Part shown: piece by piece, positions 20,566 to 33,700 of the stretch
Numbering within the stretch: the first letter of the stretch is position 1
Layout of the letters: each line of letters begins with the position of its first letter
NCBI RefSeq assembly: GCF_026230105.1
Contig: NC_079481.1
Span: 32,818,219 to 32,882,218, forward strand
DNA length: 64,000 bases
Direction: 5' to 3'
Source of the DNA: Diorhabda sublineata
Lineage: Eukaryota; Arthropoda; Insecta; Coleoptera; Chrysomelidae
Notes under the pieces: model-generated
The model's database searches: none
What the model was told of the DNA's origin: nothing
The model's input: the letters and a program-made list of their open reading frames with translations, nothing else
Made by a program: the position numbers and the translations under genes

Positions 20566-21315
20566 TTCCTTTCTATTTAGCTCCCTAATATGTATCTGCC
20601 ATCTATCGTTCTGTTTCTTTTTTGCTTCCCCTCCAGTTTCTCATCAATGTATTTCTGAGGTTATTACAACAAAAATACGAAGTATTATTTAACTTTTAAA
20701 TAGAAAAACTGGCAAACATGACGTGAAACTTGAAAAAGAGCAACAAACCGCCGCCATGTTACGCTCAGAATTTGATATTGACGTTTTGACAAATAACATA
20801 TAAACTAGAATACGTGACGCCATCTACAAGTTATGGCCCACACCTAAATACTTCAGTTGTTGCAGAATAATCTTATTGAATTAGGATGGAATCTGTTTTT
20901 CTTTCAGATTTTTTTCTACGATTCATGTATATATTTCCAAATGATTTGAAGATTGCTCTGAAGTTTTCGCACACTAGGTCATCTCCTTTATTTGTTAGGT
21001 TAGGTTATGCTTGACAGCTTAGAATCTGACTCTGTTTTCGCAGAGTTTGCCTGTGGATACACAGAACTTTATCAGGACTCATTTCTTGCCTGGTTTGACT
21101 ATTTTGTACTTGTCTATTCAATTGTTTTTATTATACGTAGTATTAGTAACATGTTCTGTCATATTTTTGACAGATGGGATTAAAAACATGGTGGAAGTAT
21201 TAATATGTGTTGTCAAGTTGTGGAAAGTGACTGTTTCGTTAAATCCGCCGCTTATTTGTATCTTTAATCAAACAAAATGAAAGTTTTCGTTTACTACGAA
21301 TGTGAATGGTAATTT
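20566..21315. other. AT-rich spacer
   Basis: No gene was recognised. A (TTAGG)-like tract lies at 20994-21008. A 77-codon + strand frame at 21047-21280 is hydrophobic and ends without recognisable features, so it is not called. Confidence 0.5.
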
Positions 21316-21681
21316 TTATCCGCTTTCCTTTATAAAATAAGAGGTGGCTGTACCACCGTAGCTCTTAATTAAAACTTTATTTGGAAAAAAAAAACGCAAT
21401 TTTTCCGACGACTCCATCGACATCCAACTGACGAAGTAAAAAGGATTGTGCGTAAACAATGTTACACAAGTGGGGGCCCGAGGGGTCTCAAGACGCCAAT
21501 CAATGATCCGTTTCGTAATGCGATTGCGCGTCGCACCTGTTTCCAACGTAGCGCCCATTTCGCTTCGCGCCCACCGAGTGTACGGCCACGGAGATGTGAT
21601 CGAAGGTTGCCTATTTTCCCGCGAATTGCGAACATTTTCAAACACGATCTTCCTCAACTGCCGATTTTCGTACGGCATGGT
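21316..21681 (-). CDS. Hypothetical 120-codon ORF in a CpG-richer segment, possible exon
   Basis: This segment (especially 21440-21670) is visibly richer in G+C and CpG than its surroundings. On the - strand an ORF of 120 codons starts at 21678 in a good context (ACCATG), directly after an acceptor-like attctcttacctttag. It encodes a basic, Arg-rich product with no motif I recognise. An AATAAA signal overlaps the frame on the - strand near 21377-21382. A + strand frame of similar length also exists and ends beside a gtaag donor, so the coding strand is uncertain. It may be an exon, an old pseudogene, or a non-coding CpG-rich promoter-like patch. Confidence 0.22.
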   Translation of the reverse strand, partial: TMPYENRQLRKIVFENVRNSRENRQPSITSPWPYTRWARSEMGATLETGATRNRITKRIIDWRLETPRAPTCVTLFTHNPFYFVSWMSMESSEKLRFFFPNKVLIKSYGGTATSYFIKESG

Positions 21682-21729
21682 CTAAAGGTAAGAGAATATG
21701 TGTCACTAGGTGTTTTTCTATTTTCGTTT

Positions 21730-22180
21730 TGATCGCCTTAGAAATTAATCGTCGAAGAGGCTTTACCACATGAAATGCATCGTAAATAATTGACGAACGA
21801 ATTGGCAACTGGAATGATACGTGAAAAATGTAAGAAATTATATTTATAATAATGTTTTTTCATATTTTAGTTAAATATGAATGAACTAGGAAACGTTTTT
21901 TTTTTTTTGTAAAAGAAATACTATTAATAATGAAGTTTTTTTTGGTTTCAATTCATTGAATTTGGGTGAAAATAGAGAGAATATTGTTTATTATAATTAA
22001 AAGTTATTCTACAAGAAGCATGAAATACGATAAAAGGGACAAAATAACAAAGGATTCTGCCGTTTCCAGCGGGTTGAAATTATAAAAATAACTACGTTGT
22101 AACATAATAAACGATTATAAAAGAATGTTTATATTGAAAATTTAAGTAGATCAACAAGAATCAAACTTATAATAAAATAA
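21730..22180. other. AT-rich spacer before the mariner-derived array
   Basis: T- and A-rich sequence with short homopolymers (a T run at about 21898-21909). No gene or recognisable repeat is seen until the first array unit at 22181. Confidence 0.5.
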
Positions 22181-24897
22181 AATATTGAGTAGCAAAGTTT
22201 GAACGAGGCCGTACGACCCGCGAAGACCACCAACCACCAAATGAGGTGACTACTTCGGAATTGTTGAAGAACATCCACGAGGCGGTACTGGATGATCAAA
22301 ACAAAAACAACAACGACAAGATGGGCCCTTTGATGCATGGGCCGATCACTTCACGCCCGGAACAAAAGAAAAATCAAAACAACGGATTGAATGCAATCGA
22401 GGTTATGGCGTCGGTTTTTGGGGATGTGCGTCGGATAATCTTGAGTGAACGCATTCTTTCTTCTTCTTCTTTTTTATCAACAGTAAAATATTGAGTAGCA
22501 AAGTTGAACGAGGCCGTACGACCCGTGAAGACCACCAAATGAGGTGACTACTCCGGAATTGTTGAAGAAAATCCACGAGGCGGTACTGGATGATCAAAAC
22601 AAAAACAGCAAAGACAAGATGGGTCCTTGGATGGATGGGTCGATCACTTCACACTTGGTACAAATGAAAAATCAAAACAACGGATTGAAACGGCTCCAAA
22701 AGAAGGCAGAGACGATTCCACCTGCAATCGAGGTTATGGCGTCGGTTTTTGGGGATGCGCGTCGGATAATCTTGAGTGAACGCATTTTTTCTTCTTCTTC
22801 TTTTTTATCAACAGTAAAATATTGAGTAACAAAGTTCGAACGAGGCCGTACGACCCGCGAAGACCACCAAATGAGGTGACTACTCCGGAATTGTTGAAGA
22901 AAATCCACGAGGCGGTACTGGATGATCAAAACAAAAAGAGCAAAGACATGATGGGTCCTTGGATGGATGGGTCGATCACTTCACACTTGGTACAAATAAA
23001 AAATCAAAACAACGGATTGAAACGGCTCCAAAAGAAGGCAGAGACCATTCTACCTGCAATCGAGGTTACGGCGTCGGTTTTTGGGGATGTGCGTCGGATA
23101 ATCTTGAGTGAACGCATTCTTTCTTCTTCTTCTTTTTTATCAACAGTAAAATATTGAGTAGCAAAGTTTGAACGAGGCCGTACGACCCGCGAAGACCACC
23201 AATTGAGGTGACTACTCCGGAATTGTTGAAGAACATCCACGAGGCGGTACTGGATGATCAAAACAAAAACAGCAAAGACAAGATGGGTCCTTGGATGGAT
23301 GGGTCGATCACTTCACACTTGGTACAAATGAAAAATCAAAACAACGGATTGAAACGGCTCCAAAAGAAGGCAGAGACGATTCCACCTGCAATCGAGGTTA
23401 TGGCGTCGGTTTTTGGGGATGCGCGTCGGATAATCTTGAGTGAACGCATTTTTTCTTCTTCTTCTTTTTTATCAACAGTAAAATATTGAGTAACAAAGTT
23501 CGAACGAGGCCGTACGACCCGCGAAGACCACCAAATGAGGTGACTACTCCGGAATTGTTGAAGAAAATCCACGAGGCGGTACTGGATGATCAAAACAAAA
23601 AGAGCAAAGACATGATGGGTCCTTGGATGGATGGGTCGATCACTTCACACTTGGTACAAATAAAAAATCAAAACAACGGATTGAAACGGCTCCAAAAGAA
23701 GGCAGAGACCATTCTACCTGCAATCGAGGTTACGGCGTCGGTTTTTGGGGATGTGCGTCGGATAATCTTGAGTGAACGCATTCTTTCTTCTTCTTCTTTT
23801 TTATCAACAGTAAAATATTGAGTAGCAAAGTTTGAACGAGGCCGTACGACCCGCGAAGACCACCAAATGAGGTGACTACTCCGGAATTGTTGAAGAAAAT
23901 CCACGAAGCGGTACTGGATGATCAAAACAAAAACAGCAACGACAAGATGGGTCCTTGGATGGATGGGTCGATCACTTCACACTTGGTACAAATAAAAAAT
24001 CAAAACAACGGATTGAAACGGCTCCAAAAGAAGGCAGAGACCATTCCACCTGCAATCGAGGTTATGGCGTCGGTTTTTGGGGATGCGCGTCGGATAATCT
24101 TGAGTGAACGCATTCTTTCTTCTTCTTCTTTTTTATCAACAGTAAAATATTGAGTAGCAAAGTTTGAACGAGGCCGTACGACCCGCGAAGACCACCAAAT
24201 GAGGTGACTACTCCGGAATTGTTGAGAAAATCCACAAGGCGGTACTGGATGATCAAAACAAAAACAGCAACGACAAGATGGGTCCTTGGATGGATGGGTC
24301 GATCACTTCACACTTGGTACAAATGAAAAATCAAAACAACGGATTGAAACGGCTCCAAAAGAAGGCAGAGACGATTCCACCTGCAATCGAGGTTATGGCG
24401 TCGGTTTTTGGGGATGCGCGTCGGATAATCTTGAGTGAACGCATTTTTTCTTCTTCTTCTTTTTTATCAACAGTAAAATATTGAGTAACAAAGTTCGAAC
24501 GAGGCCGTACGACCCGCGAAGACCACCAACCACCAAATGAGGTGACTACTTCGGAATTGTTGAAGAACATCCACGAGGCGGTACTGGATGATCAAAACAA
24601 AAACAACAACGACAAGATGGGCCCTTTGATGCATGGGCCGATCACTTCACGCCCGGAACAAAAGAAAAATCAAAACAACGGATTGAATGCAATCGAGGTT
24701 ATGGCGTCGGTTTTTGGGGATGTGCGTCGGATAATCTTGAGTGAACGCATTCTTTCTTCTTCTTCTTTTTTATCAACAGTAAAATATTGAGTAGCAAAGT
24801 TGAACGAGGCCGTACGACCCGCGAAGACCACCAAATGAGGTGACTACTCCGGAATTGTTGAAGAAAATCCACGAAGCGGTACTGGATGATCAAAACA
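22181..24897 (+). repeat. Tandem array of ~332-bp units derived from an internally deleted mariner transposase gene
   Basis: Units start (aatattgagta) at 22181, 22487, 22818, 23150, 23482, 23814, 24146, 24477 and 24783, giving eight full units and one broken at 24897. Spacings are 306, 331, 332, 332, 332, 332, 331 and 306. Each unit translates on the + strand to EVTTPELLKKIHEAVLDDQ, a linker, then KAETIPPAIEVMASVFGDA. The first block is the mariner N-terminal DNA-binding region and VMASVFWDA is a mariner core hallmark, so the catalytic middle has been deleted and the fusion amplified. Units then end in a ttcttcttctt tract. The two 306-bp units (first and eighth) share a 26-bp deletion and other variants. 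No functional protein is expected. Confidence 0.9.
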
Positions 24898-25180
24898 CCC
24901 ACACGCAGGTGGGATAATCTTAAAAAACTACTAACGGCTAGTATTATGCAAACTTTTTCCAACGAAGAAGCAAAATCGACAGCATTTAGACCCCTCGGAC
25001 TATTTTCTGTTCCTAGACTTGAAAAAATTGCACGTTGGTCAAAGATTTTCGAACTAATTGGACATAGCCGGGAAAATTTATGGAGCTATGAATATTTTAA
25101 CGCTGGAAAGGTTCTAGAGAAGAAGCCACAACTTTGTAGGTTACATCCAACAGTGCCAACATTGAAAAGACATGAATGAT
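24898..25180 (+). pseudogene. Mariner transposase C-terminal remnant flanking the array
   Basis: Directly after the broken last unit, + strand translation (mixed frames) resembles the mariner C-terminal part: a PRTIFCS..T.KNC or LFSVPRLEKI reading of what is normally SDYFLFxDLKKxL, followed by VKDF and a charged tail. Stops and frame changes are present. It suggests that the array grew inside, or at the edge of, one resident mariner copy. Confidence 0.55.
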
Positions 25181-26690
25181 TGTGTGAAATATTAGTTTGT
25201 GAATTAGCTACAATCGCCGCATTGATTGTGGATCGAATATAGTATTCTACACGCCGCAATTCGTATCGTACATTTTATTCCCGTGAATAATATCATTAAA
25301 AACCATTTGATGATTGTTAGTGTTGAATATCTCGAACGCAGCATATTTGACAGCTCGAACGCAAGTACGAGGTTGCCGCGAAAAAAGGAAAAAGAAGAAG
25401 AACATTGACATCAATAAAAAACTGTAATTGCTAATAGTTCTGTTCATGATTTTTTAAAAAATTATTGTAAAAAATCTGTGCTATCATATATATTAAATTT
25501 GTTACTTTTGAATACGTGAAATTCTCAAAATCTGCACGATCCCACAACAATGATAAACAACTACCGCTATAAATGTAACAAGTGAAATTTAATGGTTTCA
25601 ATAGGAAAAAAGAATCCATTATATATAAAATCGATAAACTTTTACTACGACACCCGTTTTATTGTTCGATATACACATGTTTTAGTGCGAGACATATGTT
25701 ATCAGAGGAAAGTACACAAAACTTAAAAAACAAAACACAAAAGTTGTTTTTCCTTTATCGCACAAATCAATAAAAGTATATTAAAAGTTTTGTTATATAG
25801 ATAACTGCTACATGTGTTGTTTGATAATGATAACGATGAAAATTGATGATTTCAAACATGATACGTAGCAAATATTGACATTTTCCTCGGCTAAAACAAA
25901 AATTGCATTTCTCCAGTGTGAAAATGCATTAGGAAAAGTTTAACTTCATTTTTATCGTGTTTACATCTGTCTTATCCAAGTCTCGATCAGTGTTACCAAC
26001 ATAACCTCTCAAGATTCCCTTTCTAGAGCGCGAAATTCGAATTAAAATATAAAAATGCTTACAAACTGTAAAAATAGTACCGGAAACGAGTTTAATTTTA
26101 TCGCTAGAAGACAAATATCATAACAAAAGGTCTACGAGGTACCTGGTGCCCAGAGTGGCCGATATTTACGTCGTCTACGTTAGTGGAAATTCGTTTTTGA
26201 AATTAAAACTACACATCCTGGTGTTGTCGAGGTTATTGAACACGAATACCATAACGGCGACAAACTTTAAGGTACCTGGGGTGGATGATTTATAACGTCG
26301 TCTTCTGGAGCCCCGTGTACGTTCGCTAGAGGTCTCTGAACACGAAGATCTCGACCTGCGAGGTACCGATATCGTTTCAATAAGTTTACAGAGTTTGTTC
26401 ACAATTCCAAAGCATCAATTGTGAATTAAAAATTACGTAATAAGTCCGGAAAGCACGTAATGTTTTTTTCGGACGGGTACGCAATGTTCTAGGCGAGTCA
26501 GAAAAAACAGTTTCCGACAATCGTATGGATTAGCCACTAACATTAATATAAAAATCAGCAAAACACATTTCTTGGTATTATTTTTCTTTATTAAACAAAA
26601 ACATTCCAATTCTGACATTCTAATTATTGATTACGACGATGGTTCTGATCTGGTACTTCTTACAGAATTAGATTTTACTTTGGGAGAAAC
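25181..26690. other. AT-rich spacer with a short degenerate direct repeat
   Basis: No gene was recognised. Around 26130-26350 two related blocks occur (gaggtacctggtg and aaggtacctgggg; then ttgaacacgaatacc and ctgaacacgaagatc), about 100-135 bp apart, in sequence slightly richer in GC. A 75-codon - strand frame here (Arg/Ser-rich at its start) is probably a by-product of this repeat. Confidence 0.4.
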
Positions 26691-26694
26691 TTTT

Positions 26695-27370
26695 CAGTGT
26701 TGAGGTGACTATTCCACAAAGCGGCACTGGATGAACGTCGACTGAAAGTGTTATCACAGTTCCTGATCCAAGAAAATTAGTTATGTAGCTGATATTCCGG
26801 ATTTGGGTAGTAGCTTTATCGATATAGTGACAGTTGACATCAAAATTTCGACTGTTTGGTAATGTTTCGTAGACATGAAGCTCCGTTTCATAAGCATTGA
26901 ACAAAACAAACAAAAGAACCATCAAAACAATGAACTGGAAAGGGAGAACCGGCTCCAAAAAACTCCAAAGATAGATCCATCTGCAGGCAAGGTCATGGCG
27001 TCGCATTATGAGATCTAATTGCAACGTTTGAGCGAAGAAATCAAGCAAAAACAGAGTATTTGACCAAGAAGAAAGTGTTGTTTCATCAAGCTCAAACATC
27101 ACTGGTCAAAATTAATGAATTAAAGTTCGAATTGGTACCTCATGCGTCCTATTTGCCAGATTTACCTCCCACCGGTTATTTTCTGTTCGCAGACTTGAAA
27201 AAAATGGCTCAATGGTCAAGGATTTTCTAACAATGAAGATGTGATGTCGGGAGTTAATTTAAATTTCGAGGAGCTTGACGTTTTTTATTATGAAAAGTGT
27301 ATCGAACTCATGAACATCGCTGGAAAAGATGTATGGAGATAAAAGGAGAATGCGTCGAAAAATAAATAAT
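26695..27370 (+). pseudogene. Second decayed mariner transposase copy
   Basis: Plus-strand reading, with stops and frameshifts, shows EVTIPQ, then after degraded sequence ERENRLQKTPKIDPSAGKV and MAS, then EEIKQK, KKVLFHQ, KINELKFELVPHASYLPDLPP, GYFLFADLKKM, SNNEDV and NFEELDVFYYEKCIELM. These are mariner landmarks in order, up to the C-terminus. Several key positions are changed (for example PPYSPDLAPSD has become ASYLPDLPPTG), and the middle containing the first catalytic Asp pair is not recognisable. It resembles the array units in RLQK..PSAGKVMAS and may be of the same family. Confidence 0.8.
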
Positions 27371-27778
27371 TTTTTTTATGTTTTCTTTATTATGTCACCG
27401 TACTATTAAATGATATTTGAAAGAATCATAACAAAATATCTGGATTTGTATTCGAAACGTTGGAAAATAATTTTTTTAACGAGCTACCTCCTAATCAGCG
27501 TCATTATATTGAGTGGAATTTGAAAAGGACATTTCGTGTTTAACAGAAATCCCTTTTAAACAAAATTTTTGTTAAACGTAATCGGTATTGTCGGCCTCGA
27601 GGGTGAATGGCTTAATAAAAGTTTCAAACAATAATTCAAGAAAACAAAGTAACTTCTACTGAACTCGGGACAGCTTGGGACGAACTTTTATTGAAAAATT
27701 ACTTAATTGTGTTTTTTCTTTGATATCAAAGTGGATTTAGTATACAGCTATTTTAAATAAGAAATTTAACAAAAGGAA
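27371..27778. other. AT-rich spacer between mariner remnant and satellite
   Basis: No gene is seen. A short self-complementary stretch (aacaaaatttttgtt) lies near 27558-27575. Confidence 0.5.
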
Positions 27779-30700
27779 ATAACAATTCGATCCTAATCTA
27801 TCGGTATTAAAACAGATTTTAACGATTTTAATGAATTTATCGTCGAAAAGAACGAAAAGAAAAAACAATTCGATCCTAATCTATCGGAATTAAAAGAGAT
27901 TTTAACGATTTTAATGAATTTATCATCGAAAAGAACGAAAAGAAAAAACAATTCGATCCTAATCTATCGGAATTAAAAGAGATTTTAACGATTTTAATGA
28001 ATTTATCATCGAAAAGAACGAAAAGAAAAACAATTCGATCCTAATCTATCGGAATTAAAACAGATTTTAACGATTTTAATGAATTTATCGTCGAAAAGAA
28101 CGAAAAGAAAAAACAATTCGATCCTAATCTATCGGAATTAAAAGAGATTTTAACGATTTTAATGAATTTATCATCGAAAAGAACGAAAAGAAAAACAATT
28201 CGATCCTAATCTATCGGAATTAAAACAGATTTTAACGATTTTAATGAATTTATCGTCGAAAAGAACGAAAAGAAAAAACAATTCGATCCTAATCTATCGG
28301 AATTAAAAGAGATTTTAACGATTTTAATGAATTTATCATCGAAAAGAACGAAAAGAAAAACAATTCGATCCTAATCTATCGGAATTAAAACAGATTTTAA
28401 CGATTTTAATGAATTTATCGTCGAAAAGAACGAAAAGAAAAAACAATTCGATCCTAATCTATCGGAATTAAAAGAGATTTTAACGATTTTAATGAATTTA
28501 TCATCGAAAAGAACGAAAAGAAAAACAATTCGATCCTAATCTATCGGAATTAAAACAGATTTTAACGATTTTAATGAATTTATCATCGAAAAGAACGAAA
28601 AGAAAAACAATTCGATCCTAATCTATCGGAATTAAAACAGATTTTAACGATTTTAATGAATTTATCATCGAAAAGAACGAAAAGAAAAACAATTCGATCC
28701 TAATCTATCGGAATTAAAACAGATTTTAACGATTTTAATGAATTTATCATCGAAAAGAACGAAAAGAAAAACAATTCGATCCTAATCTATCGGAATTAAA
28801 ACAGATTTTAACGATTTTAATGAATTTATCATCGAAAAGAACGAAAAGAAAAACAATTCGATCCTAATCTATCGGAATTAAAACAGATTTTAACGATTTT
28901 AATGAATTTATCGTCGAAAAGAACGAAAAGAAAAACAATTCGATCCTAATCTATCGGAATTAAAACAGATTTTAACGATTTTAATGAATTTATCATCGAA
29001 AAGAACGAAAAGAAAAACAATTCGATCCTAATCTATCGGAATTAAAACAGATTTTAACGATTTTAATGAATTTATCATCGAAAAGAACGAAAAGAAAAAA
29101 CAATTCGATCCTAATCTATCGGAATTAAAAGAGATTTTAACGATTTTAATGAATTTATCATCGAAAAGAACGAAAAGAAAAACAATTCGATCCTAATCTA
29201 TCGGAATTAAAACAGATTTTAACGATTTTAATGAACTTATCGTCGAAAAGAACGAAAAGAAAAACAATTCGATCCTAATCTATCGGAATTAAAACAGATT
29301 TTAACGATTTTAATGAATTTATCATCGAAAAGAACGAAAAGAAAAAACAATTCGATCCTAATCTATCGGAATTAAAAGAGATTTTAACGATTTTAATGAA
29401 TTTATCGTCGAAAAGAACGAAAAGAAAAAACAATTCGATCCTAATCTATCGGAATTAAAACAGATTTTAACGATTTTAATGAATTTATCGTCGAAAAGAA
29501 CGAAAAGAAAAAACAATTCGATCCTAATCTATCGGAATTAAAACAGATTTTAACGATTTTAATGAATTTATCATCGAAAAGAACGAAAAGAAAAAACAAT
29601 TCGATCCTAATCTATCGGAATTAAAACAGATTTTAACGATTTTAATGAATTTATCATCGAAAAGAACGAAAAGAAAAAACAATTCGATCCTAATCTATCG
29701 GAATTAAAAGAGATTTTAACGATTTTAATGAATTTATCATCGAAAAGAACGAAAAGAAAAACAATTCGATCCTAATCTATCGGAATTAAAACAGATTTTA
29801 ACGATTTTAATGAATTTATCGTCGAAAAGAACGAAAAGAAAAACAATTCGATCCTAATCTATCGGAATTAAAAGAGATTTTAACGATTTTAATGAATTTA
29901 TCATCGAAAAGAACGAAAAGAAAAACAATTCGATCCTAATCTATCGGAATTAAAACAGATTTTAACGATTTTAATGAATTTATCATCGAAAAGAACGAAA
30001 AGAAAAACAATTCGATCCTAATCTATCGGAATTAAAACAGATTTTAACGATTTTAATGAATTTATCGTCGAAAAGAACGAAAAGAAAAACAATTCGATCC
30101 TAATCTATCGGAATTAAAAGAGATTTTAACGATTTTAATGAATTTATCATCGAAAAGAACGAAAAGAAAAACAATTCGATCCTAATCTATCGGAATTAAA
30201 AGAGATTTTAACGATTTTAATGAATTTATCATCGAAAAGAACGAAAAGAAAAACAATTCGATCCTAATCTATCGGAATTAAAACAGATTTTAACGATTTT
30301 AATGAATTTATCGTCGAAAAGAACGAAAAGAAAAACAATTCGATCCTAATCTATCGGAATTAAAAGAGATTTTAACGATTTTAATGAATTTATCATCGAA
30401 AAGAACGAAAAGAAAAACAATTCGATCCTAATCTATCGGAATTAAAACAGATTTTAACGATTTTAATGAATTTATCATCGAAAAGAACGAAAAGAAAAAC
30501 AATTCGATCCTAATCTATCGGAATTAAAAGAGATTTTAACGATTTTAATGAATTTATCATCGAAAAGAACGAAAAGAAAAACAATTCGATCCTAATCTAT
30601 CGGAATTAAAAGAGATTTTAACGATTTTAATGAATTTATCATCGAAAAGAACGAAAAGAAAAACAATTCGATCCTAATCTATCGGAATTAAAACAGATTT

Positions 30701-33700
30701 TAACGATTTTAATGAATTTATCGTCGAAAAGAACGAAAAGAAAAACAATTCGATCCTAATCTATCGGAATTAAAAGAGATTTTAACGATTTTAATGAATT
30801 TATCATCGAAAAGAACGAAAAGAAAAACAATTCGATCCTAATCTATCGGAATTAAAACAGATTTTAACGATTTTAATGAATTTATCGTCGAAAAGAACGA
30901 AAAGAAAAAACAATTCGATCCTAATCTATCGGAATTAAAACAGATTTTAACGATTTTAATGAATTTATCATCGAAAAGAACGAAAAGAAAAACAATTCGA
31001 TCCTAATCTATCGGAATTAAAAGAGATTTTAACGATTTTAATGAATTTATCATCGAAAAGAACGAAAAGAAAAAACAATTCGATCCTAATCTATCGGAAT
31101 TAAAAGAGATTTTAACGATTTTAATGAATTTATCATCGAAAAGAACGAAAAGAAAAAACAATTCGATCCTAATCTATCGGAATTAAAACAGATTTTAACG
31201 ATTTTAATGAATTTATCATCGAAAAGAACGAAAAGAAAAACAATTCGATCCTAATCTATCGGAATTAAAAGAGATTTTAACGATTTTAATGAATTTATCA
31301 TCGAAAAGAACGAAAAGAAAAAACAATTCGATCCTAATCTATCGGAATTAAAACAGATTTTAACGATTTTAATGAACTTATCGTCGAAAAGAACGAAAAG
31401 AAAAACAATTCGATCCTAATCTATCGGAATTAAAACAGATTTTAACGATTTTAATGAATTTATCATCGAAAAGAACGAAAAGAAAAACAATTCGATCCTA
31501 ATCTATCGGAATTAAAACAGATTTTAACGATTTTAATGAACTTATCGTCGAAAAGAACGAAAAGAAAAACAATTCGATCCTAATCTATCGGAATTAAAAC
31601 AGATTTTAACGATTTTAATGAATTTATCATCGAAAAGAACGAAAAGAAAAACAATTCGATCCTAATCTATCGGAATTAAAAGAGATTTTAACGATTTTAA
31701 TGAATTTATCATCGAAAAGAACGAAAAGAAAAAACAATTCGATCCTAATCTATCGGAATTAAAACAGATTTTAACGATTTTAATGAACTTATCGTCGAAA
31801 AGAACGAAAAGAAAAACAATTCGATCCTAATCTATCGGAATTAAAACAGATTTTAACGATTTTAATGAATTTATCATCGAAAAGAACGAAAAGAAAAACA
31901 ATTCGATCCTAATCTATCGGAATTAAAACAGATTTTAACGATTTTAATGAACTTATCGTCGAAAAGAACGAAAAGAAAAACAATTCGATCCTAATCTATC
32001 GGAATTAAAAGAGATTTTAACGATTTTAATGAATTTATCATCGAAAAGAACGAAAAGAAAAACAATTCGATCCTAATCTATCGGAATTAAAACAGATTTT
32101 AACGATTTTAATGAACTTATCGTCGAAAAGAACGAAAAGAAAAACAATTCGATCCTAATCTATCGGAATTAAAACAGATTTTAACGATTTTAATGAATTT
32201 ATCATCGAAAAGAACGAAAAGAAAAACAATTCGATCCTAATCTATCGGAATTAAAAGAGATTTTAACGATTTTAATGAATTTATCATCGAAAAGAACGAA
32301 AAGAAAAAACAATTCGATCCTAATCTATCGGAATTAAAACAGATTTTAACGATTTTAATGAATTTATCATCGAAAAGAACGAAAAGAAAAACAATTCGAT
32401 CCTAATCTATCGGAATTAAAACAGATTTTAACGATTTTAATGAATTTATCATCGAAAAGAACGAAAAGAAAAACAATTCGATCCTAATCTATCGGAATTA
32501 AAACAGATTTTAACGATTTTAATGAATTTATCATCGAAAAGAACGAAAAGAAAAACAATTCGATCCTAATCTATCGGAATTAAAACAGATTTTAACGATT
32601 TTAATGAATTTATCATCGAAAAGAACGAAAAGAAAAACAATTCGATCCTAATCTATCGGAATTAAAAGAGATTTTAACGATTTTAATGAATTTATCATCG
32701 AAAAGAACGAAAAGAAAAACAATTCGATCCTAATCTATCGGAATTAAAACAGATTTTAACGATTTTAATGAACTTATCGTCGAAAAGAACGAAAAGAAAA
32801 ACAATTCGATCCTAATCTATCGGAATTAAAACAGATTTTAACGATTTTAATGAATTTATCATCGAAAAGAACGAAAAGAAAAACAATTCGATCCTAATCT
32901 ATCGGAATTAAAAGAGATTTTAACGATTTTAATGAATTTATCATCGAAAAGAACGAAAAGAAAAAACAATTCGATCCTAATCTATCGGAATTAAAACAGA
33001 TTTTAACGATTTTAATGAATTTATCATCGAAAAGAACGAAAAGAAAAACAATTCGATCCTAATCTATCGGAATTAAAACAGATTTTAACGATTTTAATGA
33101 ATTTATCATCGAAAAGAACGAAAAGAAAAACAATTCGATCCTAATCTATCGGAATTAAAACAGATTTTAACGATTTTAATGAATTTATCATCGAAAAGAA
33201 CGAAAAGAAAAACAATTCGATCCTAATCTATCGGAATTAAAACAGATTTTAACGATTTTAATGAATTTATCATCGAAAAGAACGAAAAGAAAAACAATTC
33301 GATCCTAATCTATCGGAATTAAAAGAGATTTTAACGATTTTAATGAATTTATCATCGAAAAGAACGAAAAGAAAAACAATTCGATCCTAATCTATCGGAA
33401 TTAAAACAGATTTTAACGATTTTAATGAATTTATCATCGAAAAGAACGAAAAGAAAAACAATTCGATCCTAATCTATCGGAATTAAAACAGATTTTAACG
33501 ATTTTAATGAATTTATCATCGAAAAGAACGAAAAGAAAAACAATTCGATCCTAATCTATCGGAATTAAAACAGATTTTAACGATTTTAATGAATTTATCA
33601 TCGAAAAGAACGAAAAGAAAAACAATTCGATCCTAATCTATCGGAATTAAAACAGATTTTAACGATTTTAATGAATTTATCATCGAAAAGAACGAAAAGA

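Noticed and set aside
22129..24962. Repeated 64-111 codon ORFs on both strands in the 332-bp array
   Set aside because: They are the same mariner-derived fragment repeated; the + frames lack the catalytic region and the - frames are shadows.
26668..27102. 144-codon - strand ORF
   Set aside because: It is antisense to the decayed mariner at 26695-27370, whose + strand landmarks are in order.
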